The notes beneath the pieces were generated by a model. That model was not told the DNA's origin and ran no database searches. It was given only the letters and a program-made list of their open reading frames with translations. From Cyclospora cayetanensis (Eukaryota > Apicomplexa > Conoidasida > Eucoccidiorida > Eimeriidae), in assembly GCF_002999335.1 (NCBI RefSeq), contig NW_020312184.1, forward strand, positions 1 to 52,356: a DNA stretch of 52,356 nucleotides, written 5' to 3'. The translations under genes were made by a program, and so were the position numbers. Positions within the stretch are counted from its first letter, which is position 1, and each line of letters begins with the position of its first letter. This document shows positions 19,581-31,300 of the stretch, piece by piece.

Positions 19581-22316
19581 TCAAGTTCCGGGTCTGAAGG
19601 CCTCGTAAAAAGCTTTTATGTCGGCATCCGCCGAGGGGTTGCCGGTGTAGATTACTCCGGCCACATGGGTTCGGGTTTGAAGGACCTCTGACAAGTTAGG
19701 GGGGGAAATGCAATTAACGGCAGAGAGTTCAGAATACGCAGCATTTAGCGCCAAGGAATTCTTCCCGAATACCGAAGGGCAAGGGTTTGGTAGAGGTGCT
19801 ACTTTAGGTTCATCGTCGTCACTGTAGTCTGGGCTTTCGTTGGGACAGCTGTGTATTGGATGGTCACTCGGTATCACTGAAGTACAAGAGTTGCTCTGCT
19901 GTGAAATAGAGTGTACTTTACTGGGTATCACTGTGGCTGTCAAAGGCTCTTTTGAGGTGTGCTCAGAAGGTCGGTCGGTAGAGCTGGGCATCCGTGGTGT
20001 TGTTGAACGCTGGTTTTGTGTATTATCGACGACCCATGGGTAACCAGCACTGTGGGTAAGCAAAGGTGTAATTGCTGGTGGGGCGATTGTCGTGAAGTTC
20101 CCCAGGTATGGATCTTCCACGGTATGTCCGTGTTTCTGGTGGGAGGTGCACGGATTAAAGCCCTCTGTGCCGTCGGTATTTTGGGCTCTGCCAAGCTTAC
20201 AACAATCTTCTTGTTGCACACTACAGCCTAAGCGCTCTATGTACTTTGAAGCAATAACGTTGAACCAGTCTTCAAAATCCTCCTGAAGCTGCTGTCTACT
20301 TCTCTCGATTGTCATATGAACTCTCTTGAGTTCTCTCTTCGCAGCACCCAGAGCATCAGTATTTTTGATGTATTCATCTCGCCAACTTGCAACTTCTTGA
20401 AGTAGCTCTGTCTCTTCAGGTGTATCATCCTCTGGAAGTAGTGGTGCCCCCGTTGCCTGCATGCATTTTCTTATTCGAATCTTCTCCAAATTTGTCCTTG
20501 CTTTGGCAATTTTCTCCTTCGCCCTTACGGCTGCTTCACCGTGTTTTTTTGCGTCTGCATAGAGATTATGTAGGCGCTGAGAATCAGCTTCGAGGAATTC
20601 AGTTTTCCTTGCGCTACGCCTAAGAATTTCAAACGCACGACCCCTATTCTTGAGCAAGGCTATGGCTTCTGCCCCAGTAAGCCAGGGCATCCCCGCCGCA
20701 TTAGCAGTACTGTCATGCTGAGGACCCCTGACAGCGGCTTCCACCGCAGCACGCGTCATTGCTCGCAACGGATCACTGGCCTGACAGCGAGCTGACGATT
20801 CTGAGCTTTGGTGCATGATCCCTAGCAATAATGCTATTTCTGCATCTCGCTGCTCGACATGGAGCTGCAACCTTTGCAAAGCCTCTAGGCAATCTCGACG
20901 TCTACACCGGCCCTCATCACCCTGATGTGTTATCTTGTTAAATTTATCCCGTAATATTCGAAAGCAGAAGTCTGCCAACCGGAGGTCACGCGCTGCTGAG
21001 ACTGGTAGGTCTAGATCATCCCCAGTAGCCCGAAGAAATCTTTCAACAGAATCTCTGCACCTATCTTTCGCTTGTTCGTCTAGCTCCCCTTGCTCCTCAT
21101 TCACAGCGGCAACCAGCTGCAACTGTCCACGGAGCCTTTCATTTTCTCTCTGGAGGCGTTCAATCAACGCTGATGTTTCCTCTTCCTCATTTACTGCTGC
21201 AACGTTTTTGATTTGGGAGACTGCCTGAGCAAATCTACAAGTGCTTATCGTTTCGTTGATCGCGTAAAGCTCTAGAGCGACCGTGGCAATCATGCACGTC
21301 TTACAGTTTCCTCCCAAGGAATCTTTGAGCACCGAGGTCATCAGCGAATTCCTGTATGGCACATGAGTCGCCTGGCCGGCAGCTTTCTGCCGTAGTGCTA
21401 CAATGACTTGTTCAAGATAGTGGAGACTAAGGTTGATACTACACGCCTCCTGGAATACACAATCGCCTGGCCTTGTACCAGATTGCTTAACCCGCTCAGA
21501 TCCCGCTAAATCTACCAGGTGCAGTTTTGCCTTTTTCGTGCTGCGGCCTCCGTGCTCTTTGCTGGCTATCCATATTGTAAAGATGCAATGTGATCGAGTA
21601 GAGCAGTCATTAAGGGGAGTTTCTGCAATGATGCGATTCGCATCACCCACAAACAAGAGACTGAGTGCCTCTTCTTCCGTACGAATGGGATTCACTGATA
21701 GTCCACGAAGGAATACATGATCCGAATCGTCAGCCACGGCGTATACTCGCCTAAGGTCTTCGAGGTTTTTACTTCCCGTCTCTGTTTTAACCAGCAGGTC
21801 ATACCCGCGATCCTGATAGATTTCAAGGTAAGAGATAGCCAGAGAAAATTCGGCAGTGGAGCAGCTCGAAGAAAATTCAAATACTCTAGCGAGTGCCCGG
21901 GGTATGATACCCCGCAGTTCATATGCTTCGGCTCCACCAGTGATTGTGTATGTTTTACCCGTTCCGGTTTGCCCGTAGGCAAAGATTGTACCGTTGATGC
22001 CGCGAAGCGCATCATCGACTACGGGGAGTGCCGCACCCTGAAAGACATCTTCCTGCGTTGCATCCTGATCGAAGATACCATCGAAACGAAACTTATACTC
22101 TGCTTTTGAATTGTTTAGCGGAGCTTCGTCATCCCTTGGGAGATTGGTGATAAAAGTTCGTCCGTCCTTTCCAGCGACGCGATGCCACTTACAGCTGCCC
22201 ACCATGGGTCGCATGCGGAGATAGATTTGAATATTACTCGCGCTTGTTATATCTCCGGGAGGTAGTACATATCTATTTTCACCGGAGCCACTTGATTCAT
22301 CCATTGCTGAAGCCAT
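19581..22316 (-). CDS. KIF6: Kinesin-9 family motor, KIF6-like, intronless
   Basis: An ATP-driven microtubule motor; kinesin-9 proteins act in the central apparatus and shaft of motile cilia. A single open frame of 911 codons runs from ATG 22316 to the stop at 19581. The motor domain spans about residues 28-370: P-loop GQTGTGKT (115-122), RGIIPRAL (135-142), switch I NDCSTRSH (236-243), switch II DLAGSE (269-274) and VPYRNSLMTSVLKDSLGGNC (319-338). That last stretch and ISTCRFAQAVSQIKN (357-371), followed by a short coiled coil and the LRLADFCFRILRDKF stretch near residue 450, are closer to KIF6 than to KIF9 or other classes. Charged, coiled-coil-prone sequence continues to about residue 700. 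A Ser/Thr/Pro-rich tail follows, ending KAFYEAFRPGT. Switch I has Thr for the usual second Ser, a mild change. It is head to head, across 6 kb, with a CCDC40-like gene. The subfamily is inferred by eye and not from a tree. Confidence 0.93.
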   Translation of the reverse strand: MASAMDESSGSGENRYVLPPGDITSASNIQIYLRMRPMVGSCKWHRVAGKDGRTFITNLPRDDEAPLNNSKAEYKFRFDGIFDQDATQEDVFQGAALPVVDDALRGINGTIFAYGQTGTGKTYTITGGAEAYELRGIIPRALARVFEFSSSCSTAEFSLAISYLEIYQDRGYDLLVKTETGSKNLEDLRRVYAVADDSDHVFLRGLSVNPIRTEEEALSLLFVGDANRIIAETPLNDCSTRSHCIFTIWIASKEHGGRSTKKAKLHLVDLAGSERVKQSGTRPGDCVFQEACSINLSLHYLEQVIVALRQKAAGQATHVPYRNSLMTSVLKDSLGGNCKTCMIATVALELYAINETISTCRFAQAVSQIKNVAAVNEEEETSALIERLQRENERLRGQLQLVAAVNEEQGELDEQAKDRCRDSVERFLRATGDDLDLPVSAARDLRLADFCFRILRDKFNKITHQGDEGRCRRRDCLEALQRLQLHVEQRDAEIALLLGIMHQSSESSARCQASDPLRAMTRAAVEAAVRGPQHDSTANAAGMPWLTGAEAIALLKNRGRAFEILRRSARKTEFLEADSQRLHNLYADAKKHGEAAVRAKEKIAKARTNLEKIRIRKCMQATGAPLLPEDDTPEETELLQEVASWRDEYIKNTDALGAAKRELKRVHMTIERSRQQLQEDFEDWFNVIASKYIERLGCSVQQEDCCKLGRAQNTDGTEGFNPCTSHQKHGHTVEDPYLGNFTTIAPPAITPLLTHSAGYPWVVDNTQNQRSTTPRMPSSTDRPSEHTSKEPLTATVIPSKVHSISQQSNSCTSVIPSDHPIHSCPNESPDYSDDDEPKVAPLPNPCPSVFGKNSLALNAAYSELSAVNCISPPNLSEVLQTRTHVAGVIYTGNPSADADIKAFYEAFRPGT

Positions 22317-25300
22317 TGTCCTATTGGAATTCCTCTGGCCTCTAATGTGTAGGAATTCGCACTGTACTTTTGGTCAGCCTCAAGGGACGGTGCTTGATTG
22401 CTGAATTTACCAGGGCAAGCTTTACGTCCCACCAGCGTCTTTTTTGCTTGAATCTGGAGGGATCCGCCTGAAGAAGAGCAAAATGGCACCTTTACTACGA
22501 AGGGAAGTAGCTAAACTTGAGGGCCTCTGCCTGCTGCCCATATACAACTGAAGTATCCCGTAGTAGATAAAGAATGCTGTCACGGTCAATTGGGAAGCGA
22601 ATGAGCCCATGCATCCTCAAGGTATTGGACAAATGAAGCTGCATGCCCTGCCTTTCGGGAGGGAGCGAGCGACCGATTCAAATCCCTCAAGCATCGACGC
22701 TGTTGTTTTTTGCGAAAACGCACAGCCTGGAGGTCTAATGATCCATATGCCTTCTTCTTATGTTGGTTTATTTCACATTGGGGAGCTTCAGTATACAGTG
22801 GAATATGGACAACGCTCTCCGCACGTACAATTTGTGAAACTTTTACATAGCATGAATGATTTACGCTAACTTTCATTTCTTCATGAGCCTCTATGCATAT
22901 TATTATCAAGTATACAGGTACAGCCGAATGAATTAGTCTTCCATCTACCCTAAAAGTAATGTATGTATGGCTGAGTACCTCTGGAGACAGTGCGCGCACT
23001 GGAGACATGCATGACTGACGCCCGCTCAGAATAGTTGGAGCAGTACAAAGGGGAGCGTTAATCCGGCTCCTAGAAGTCACGTGTGGATGATGTAGAACAG
23101 CCATCCAAAATGGGATGATGCTGGGATTCCTGTGTTTCAGGGGAGTATCCACAGGGAGGTTTGCTCGACGGAATGCATATGAGTGTAAATAAGTATTAAA
23201 TAAGCTTGCTTTTCCCGTCTCGCCACTGGAGTCTTCCCAGTTGATCGTTCCTTTGTTTAAATGCCGCTTTGCAGAAAAGTAAAAAACAGTTGGTTCATAC
23301 AAACGAGCTTGCAATGTATGATCTGGAACCTACTTTGGACGTGTGCCACAACGCCAGTCCTTCTAAACTAACACTGACCGCATTTTTCATAGCTTCGGCT
23401 GCCGATTTCAAATCCTATTTTACAAGCATATTTGCTATTGTCACTCTTATTGACGTGATGGAGGCAAGGTAAGCATGATTGGTCAGGCGCAGGGTATTTT
23501 TTGAGGATAACCCCATGGAACACCGTTCAGTTGTTCATTCACTTTAGTAAGTTAGAAGGCTCCTTACAGATAAGCTACTCCACGAAGGTCGGGCCATATT
23601 CACGGATATATTCAGGGTAAACGTCCATGGCTGCCGGATTCCTGTCAAATGTAGCTGTATTAGTGCTATTCGCTATGCACACGTAGTCCAGCAGCCATTT
23701 AATCGACCCCAGCTTGAGTTGTCAAAGATCAGCCACAATTATACTATAACCATTTCAATACATACATATAAAATTCTAATGGTCTACGGTGAATTGCCCA
23801 AGCCAGAGTTTCATGCAGACTGGTCGCGCTACCCATACCCTGCATGCGCCACCAACAGCCCCATGTAAGAAAGCAGTGAGAGCCCAGCCGATCATCCGAT
23901 GCAGTAGAAGTCTTTCGTATAGAGATAAGCCTTGCATTGAAGAGCCATTTTATATCAACATTTTGAGGAAAGATTTGAACTTGTGAAGCTCCCACCCTCA
24001 CAAATAGCTTACACAGATCATCCCGCCGCCTGTGAAGACAGTATGCCTAATGCACTCATCCGGACTAAATATTTGCTAGGCATTCAAAAATATGCCGTTA
24101 CACATCTGCTGGATCTGCTTATGTGAACATGTCTCCTAATACGGTGCAGAGCATTTAAACTGCAGCCGACTTCTCGTTACAGGCACTCTTGAGGCTACTC
24201 CCTCGGCAGAGCCCGCCCAATAGAGCGCATCTGCTGCCTCGCTGTAGAATGTTTAGGCTTACTCCTATAATGCTCTCTGGGAACACGTAGACCCTAGCAG
24301 GCAACAGTAATAGGTTTGTCAAAGTCGTGTTGGTGGGGCTGCAGCCCAGGACAAAACAAAGTTTTTCGATCTCTACATGCAGGCAGAAGAGGAGGAACTG
24401 CGGCGTCAGGATAAGCGATGAATAGCACGTTTGAAAAACTTCTAGGAGTCCACGTACACTCACCAATTGAGGCGAGCATTGCTTGGTAAGACCTACTGCA
24501 TCACGGAGCTCCACAAGGAAAGTCTCCTAGACGGACATTACCGATATAAGCCTCCTTTTCATTTACTCTATTACTCACAGAAATTTCGAGTGCTTTTTGC
24601 GGGCTACCTAGTTCGAGGGCTTTAACAATGGAGGACTGCAAATATGAGCGCATTTTCTGCGCGGAGCAGATCAATATCCCACCAAACCTGCCTTCAATTT
24701 TGAAGCAGCTCACAAAGGAGGCAAGCAATCACTGGACTTTCTTAATCAGTCACATTTTAGGTTCTAAATCGTAGGAGACTGATCTTATTGGGGTTGTCTC
24801 TATCTGCTTTCCCCTGATCACAAGCAGGCCCAAAGGCATCAATGATTTGAGTGTTAAAGCGACTTATGCCCACCTGAATTATGCACAGGTCATCAGGGCG
24901 AATCCGACTAGTGGCATGGATAATAAAGGTGATCAATTTGATTCTCCCACGGTTGGCTATACCTGCTTGTTCCCTCACTGTGGCAGATGCACCCTTGCTC
25001 AACACCGAAAGCTCACACTCAGTAGCACGGCGAAAGCAGATTGTGATTTTAGTATGTGCTGCGAAATGTCAACTGATCTCTGCACTTCAAAGAGGGAAAG
25101 CTCATCGAATACAAGCTTTTTGAGTTCTGCTACAAGTTTTTCTCAACAAAAATCGAAGGTTCGTATACGTACTGGTAATGAATCCCTCAATATATCGTGA
25201 TGCCAAGCTTTCACTCATCCTCTTTACACCGAGAAAGAAATTCGTTTTAAGCGCATGATGCCCACGCATTTGTTGACTACCTTTACAGAACGCGCAACAG

Positions 25301-28300
25301 ACTTGGCGAACGAGAAGGAGCAAGTATAGCTGTAAAGCAGGCTTAACACTCCCTCTGGTTTAGTGTAACTACTTGCCCACTTTGTGAATGTTTACGCGCT
25401 TGGACCTTGCTCAGCTTTCTCATTATAGTCAGCAATGGACTTGGCAGCGCGAAAAGGGTTATGGTCGCTTACTCCTTGCAGAAACACAAGGGGTGAGTTG
25501 CAATGGTCATGCCGGCCACAAGAAATGCCCACATACGCTGAAAGTCGGCACAGTGAGCTACTTTGTTAAATTCCAGACGCAACGATGCGAGGATCAATGT
25601 CATCCCAAAGAGGGCAAGGCAGAACGCGTAGCGGCAGTGTGGTCATGCCCTCTGGCCATGGAGTAGGTTAGAGTCCAGAGCGTGCTGCTGTCCTTGCGAC
25701 TGTTGTCTAGACTTGCGTAAAAGCATTAAGTATGTAGTCGGGGACCTTCTCTGGCGCTGATGGGAGCATTAATGTGTTAGTGCGCAATACGTTTCAGACA
25801 GTGCCGTGCACACCAAAAGCATTACATTCTTGCGTTTTTTCTTGATTTTCGCAATAGTGGTGGAATTGGTGAATTCTTATGGAATGTGTGGCATGTGTGA
25901 ACTTCCTTTGCGTTAGTAAGCCTAGAAGAAGGCAATTTAGAGCAGTGTTCCTGAAATAAGGCTGCCATGTGCTAGAGAAGAGCAAGAAGTAGACAATGTG
26001 ACCTCGCACAGGCACCACAGGTAGCCCGGTCAGGTAGAGATATGAATATTAGGGAGAGAACTTTGCATGTCTTCGTGCTGTGTAGGGTCTTTGCATTCAG
26101 CAGGCTAGGCAGATTTAGAGGTGTGACCAGTAGGACCTGAGTAGTGCTGAATAAACCTCCCAGGTTTGGACAACCCTGTTCCTATCAAAAGATAATAATT
26201 GCTGTTGGGACGAAGGGCGCAGAGTGTGCGTACTCACCGTACATAAGCTACAGAAGCATGTAGCTCGTATACTTGGTAAAGATTAAGAAGCCTTGTGCTT
26301 TTCGTTGCACAGCCCGCCCCAGGCATTTTTATCCCTAGATAGTGCTGTTTTACCCTCATTACCTGACAATCTGATATCACAGGTAGATTGAGTGGTAGAA
26401 GTCCATTTGGCTTCAAAGAACGTGGCTGTAAAACTGGACTAAAGTGTGTAGCAGAATAGCAGAAAAAGCGAACATCTCCCGTAAGGCCATGGTATTTCAT
26501 CAGAAAGGGGCATTGCCAATGGCATTATTTCTGCCCTCCAAGATATGCGCCGAGTCACTAATCGTTGACGACAAGGAATATGCTTGCCTCCAAGAAATCC
26601 AGTGATCGCAGAGCCACTGCACGGACCTCCGGGATATTTGGGGGCTGCATGCGTCTTCAGGTGACCCTACGGCACGAGCAGTGTTTCGTTTGGTTTTGCT
26701 AAAATTTTCCCTACACTCCCACTAGTAAAGCTTGTACTGCGGGAAAGATCTTGCTTTGTATCCTTCTTCCCCCGTTGGCACGCGATTGGCCTCCCAGGTG
26801 TGCAGTTGTCGTAGGACCTTGGTGAGTTGTCTGGGATTTGTTAGTTTGGAGAAGTATCAACCGATGATAGTAGCACAAGAATGCTGAATCGCATCTCATA
26901 TGACAGAAACAAAAATACGTAGGCGCATGCGATTTGCCATAACGTTGCTAAGGGTAGCCATGCGGTAGAGACGATCCTTCGTCTAATAAAGCATGCTACG
27001 TGATTCAGACCTCAAGACTTCAGGCTTGTACTAGCACCATCAGGGTTCGGATATGGTTTGGATTGAAGGCTTGGAAAGCTTCTACTGGAGAAGTACTGAA
27101 AATACTTTGATCGCCGAATGCACTAGGTGAAACGCTGTGCGTGCGCTTCCAGGTTTTGGTTCTGTAGTCAACAAGGGTTGGCAGCTATCAACTTTAGGAA
27201 AAGATAGGCTTGAATTCGTGGTAGCTAGCCCACCTAGAAATTCTCTGTGTGCCAGAATGCGTTAAGTAACGAGTTTTCTCGTTGCTCCATGTATGAAAGG
27301 TCTGATGGCGCATTAGTGGATTGCTTGGAGACCCCTACGCAGAATGTGGTGGCGCATTGTTGTGTTTGATGCACTTTCGATGAAGGAAAAGAGGAAAAGA
27401 GGGGCGTCATACCAAGCAACCTACCAGTTTTTCCCTTGTCATGGCTGTCTAGACCAGCTGGTGGCAATCTGCCTCACTCTATCGGCTTGTTCTGTTGACG
27501 AGTCATCTCATACTCAATATGCTTGGGGTGTAGATCTACAGCTGCATATGCAGGCTGTGTATAAGGCCCGTATGGCTTGTGTCTCTTGCCCCTTGTGGGC
27601 TGATCTCTGCACCGAGTGAGTGAAGCACGCTACAGATGAGTATCTTGGAAAGCCCACGGAGTAGTCAGCACTACGAGTTGCATGATGCCTAATGCGCAGC
27701 AGATCTTATGGTACGCTCAGGTCGATGCAGGTGGAATGCATGCTTTGAGATCTACATACAGGCATCCCTGAAAAGGTAATGTACATGCCTCCCACTGATG
27801 CTCAGTTCATCTAGAGTAGCATGCTGTAAGTGCAGGTGCTGCCGCGAATCTTCAAAAACAAGAAATATGAAGCTTGGCGTGTCCGCACTCCTGTTGTGTC
27901 TTCGCATCTCCTCATCAGGACCTCAGTTCAATTATCCATATTTCTTTGATATTTCTATTAGCGGTGATTCTTTGAGACAACGGGCGTGTGCTACACCGGA
28001 GCTGTGCAAGCTTCCTCACTACCAATGGTGGCCGAAAATCCGCTGTGGGTCCAGCAGGACCCAGCACTTGAAGGTGACCGGTCTGCCTGTCATAGAATAT
28101 CAGCACTTGCGTAACTACTTGATCAAAAAGCTCATGACTGATTACAGCATCCTGTCCTGCTTGCTTGAACCCTGTCAAGGATTAGCAGATAGCACTGCAC
28201 ATTTTGGTCGCTGCATTATTGTTTGTATGATAGCATATTTATTAGAACACTTTGCAGACTGACACTCTAATTTAGGTGATGGAGTGTTACATGTTTTTGA

Positions 28301-28367
28301 GGACAAACGAAGTAAGACATGGGTCTCGATCTCAACGGCTCAGGTGCCATTCCTTAACATTTCGTAG
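22317..28367. other. Divergent intergenic region between kinesin and CCDC40-like genes
   Basis: About 6 kb separating two axonemal genes transcribed away from each other. Apart from one 242-codon minus-strand open frame (22586-23314, listed separately) no coding content was recognised and no tandem repeats occur. Promoters for both genes, and possibly a missing 5' exon of the CCDC40-like gene, should be here. Confidence 0.5.
22586..23314 (-). CDS. Possible hypothetical protein, 242 codons
   Basis: An unbroken frame of 242 codons directly upstream of the kinesin on the same strand, long for chance in sequence of this composition. The product is basic, with a Lys/Arg-rich stretch near the C-terminus (RFRKKQQRR), one weakly hydrophobic segment (VPVYLIIICIE) and no recognised domain. 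It could be a small gene, an unrecognised exon, or a chance frame. No codon-usage test could be run. Treat as unproven. Confidence 0.2.
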   Translation of the reverse strand: MQARLYEPTVFYFSAKRHLNKGTINWEDSSGETGKASLFNTYLHSYAFRRANLPVDTPLKHRNPSIIPFWMAVLHHPHVTSRSRINAPLCTAPTILSGRQSCMSPVRALSPEVLSHTYITFRVDGRLIHSAVPVYLIIICIEAHEEMKVSVNHSCYVKVSQIVRAESVVHIPLYTEAPQCEINQHKKKAYGSLDLQAVRFRKKQQRRCLRDLNRSLAPSRKAGHAASFVQYLEDAWAHSLPN

Positions 28368-31300
28368 GCCAGACTCACGGAGGTCTCGCTCCAGATCATC
28401 CACTACTCCGAGATGCTCAGGCGACTCTGAAGGAGCATCTGAAGAAGCGTCTAGCAAGCTTGGATGAGCAGCTTTTCGATAGCCAAATCAAAGCTGAAAA
28501 GATTGACACAGAGCAAGGCGAGCTGGGGGTAGAGCTCTTTGAGGCCCAGCAGCGCCTCCAAACATTTCAAAACAAGATACGGAGGCTTTCCGAACAAGAG
28601 GAAGCAGCCCAAAAAGTCAGTTTAGGGCTTCTAACAAGCACATTACTTGTTGTAGACCGCCCTTGATTCACAAAAATATCACTGGTATCTCGCTCCTCTG
28701 CGCCAACGTATGCGTTTCTTTAGTACTGAGGGAGAAAAAGTCCTCCCACGTGACCTTTGGTAGGTTGTCATTTGTTTGCGTGAAGAAAAGAGCAGCCAGC
28801 GAACAAGAGATGCAGAAGCTCGCCAAAGAGCTGCGTGCGGAAGAGGCAGAAGTCTCCGCGACAAGAGATCTACTTTTGAAGACGCGTGCTGAAGTCAATG
28901 AAATCAAATTTGCTTTGCAAAAGGCGCAGGAACACACCATTAGCCTTGAAAACTCCATAAAGGTGCGAAATCACCGGCAATTGCTTAATCACCTTACAAC
29001 TGACCATATCTCCCGTACCCAGTGCACCGTGGGGGAGTTAATCAGCCGCAGTCACTACCAAATGGCAGCGGCTTTTCGTTCGATATGGGTCCTATAAAAT
29101 CTACGGAAGTAGCCGCAACAACCCCCCTCGAAAAACTTACTGAGCTGTGTTCGATTGCTTTAGCTTAAACGTCGAGAGCTTTACAAGGACAGTGAAACCT
29201 TGCGAAAAGACGAACTACAAAAGATGCGCCAAGACTTCTTTCTTGATCGGCTCCATGGGCAGCTGCAGGAAATGTCGGAACAGAAGGACTCGATAGTGGC
29301 ACAAATAAAAGCGCATGAGGCTGATCATGAGGTCTCAAAAACAGCAATTCGAGAGGCGCAACGTATGCATCAGTACAGCGCTCCGATGAATTAAACAGTT
29401 GACGGATAGCAAAGAAACATGTGTTGCGGTTCAAAAAGCCCTGCTCCAACTCTTAAATCTGAAGCATACCTCTAGCGAAGTTGCTACGCGTAGAGAAATT
29501 TCCCCACTGCTTTTTTCTGGGAAAGTTCACTGGATTACGGATGCCTAGGATACTTTGATGCGTGCAGATGAGATAGACGAAATTATGAAAGGCAAGCGCG
29601 AGCTGCGTACACAGCTCCAAGCGTGCATGCAAGGTATTGAAATGCGTTCGCGGGCAGAAGCTACAATAAAGAAGGCCATAGAAACTCAGGAAGAAAAGGC
29701 AACTACACTTCAGGGCCACATCCGCGAGCTCGAAGTGAGATTTTCCTTTGTTGTCGTCTCTCGAGGACAAGAATTTCCAGAGTTTGAACGGCCCTTACGT
29801 TTTGTCAAGGAGTTAAACAGAGCTGCACATGGGGCGGGAATATTTAAGGGTGCGGAAGTTGGAATTTGATGGAGTCGGTCTGCACCATATAGTCTTGTGA
29901 CGAGTGCTGTGTGTTTTGATACATGTGAAACACAAACCAGCAAACAATGCGCGACCTCCAGGAAATGAACGAAACTTTAACTGCACAACGAAATTCAACA
30001 CATTATCAACTTAAAGGCATCCAGGCGCAAATATCCAGTTCGGAAGATACGCAGCGCCAAATGCGGCAGCAAGTGACAGTCCTTGCGACGTCTCTCAACA
30101 AAGCACAAGACGATGCCAAAAAGACGGAAGAGCTCGCCAATTCTCTTGCCCACCAGCGAGAGGTACGTAAATAGTGGTGCCGATGACGTATGCGTTGCTT
30201 GGTGAAGCCACTTTTTTCTTTACGCCTTCTCTTCTGAGACTCGGCTAGCATGTAGGTTCATTGCCTTTTCCTGCAACATATATTTTATTATTCGTAAGTG
30301 CCAAACTGTAGATCCTAAATCTATAAAGCCTAGCCTCATGACCAGTATTGGGTGTGTAGCCGCTCCATCGCACGACAGGCGGTTATTCGGGAAGTCCAAG
30401 ACTCCGTGCAAGAGTGCAGTCGTCTCACCAACCAAATCTTTGAAGCTTTAGCTGATCAGGCGTCCATCACGAGAGCTGGAAGTACCCATCACAAGGCAAG
30501 TTCGTGTGATGTGCTGGCTAGAAAATCCACTTCGACATAGTTTTTCCTGTAAATCGAGTTGATTTGCAGCATTAGTTGACTCGTATCCTCAGAATGTGCA
30601 TTCAGTGGATCTTTTCAACTGTTCTTATGCAGGCTTAGCTATCAGTAAATGCCACTAACGATGTGATAGAACAACTAACCCCATCGTTTTGTCGTATGTG
30701 GCACGTGTACTTTCATATCCCACACAGCCTTTATCCTCACGCCGAAAACAACCATGAAAATTACTAGCAATCGCAATCGAATGCTGGCGCTGCCAACACA
30801 TGGAGCCACCTCAACTTTTTGGAGCCCTCATGCCAAAGCCATTAAAGGGCCATCACATGGTTTTTGGTATCGTTGAATTCAGAAAACCAAGGCTTTGCTG
30901 CAGGGATGTGAGGAGCGTGAGGCAGAGCTTGTTAAAGTCGAATTCGAGACCGCTCAGTTGCAGGTAGAGAGCGCTGGCGTTAGAGCGGCGATAGCGGCCG
31001 CGGAGGAAGAAATGGCCGGTATAGACCAGGATATCAAGGAAAAAGAAAATTTTTTGGATCAAGTACGAGGAATTCAAAAGCTAGAACATGGTTTTATGAT
31101 GAAGCTGGAAATAGGCTGACCCGATTTATATTTACATGGCCCTCCAGTAGTACAAGACGTGAAAACCATCAAAGATGTATAGGAAGGTTACAGAAACAAA
31201 TTTTGTGCACCGGCAGCGTTGCAACATGAATCGAATCTGTTGCACGTGTGACTCGAATATGTGCTTTTGAAACAGTAATACCCATTGAGCAGCTATGAAG

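Noticed and set aside
22660..22700. tRNA-like B-box (GATTCAAATCC)
   Set aside because: The first bases deviate from the B-box consensus, and no matching A-box or cloverleaf could be drawn upstream.
28319..28367. Start codon at 28319 followed by a 24-nt intron for the CCDC40-like gene
   Set aside because: The phase fits, but 24 nt is much shorter than any other intron here and probably too short to splice; an unseen upstream exon is more likely.
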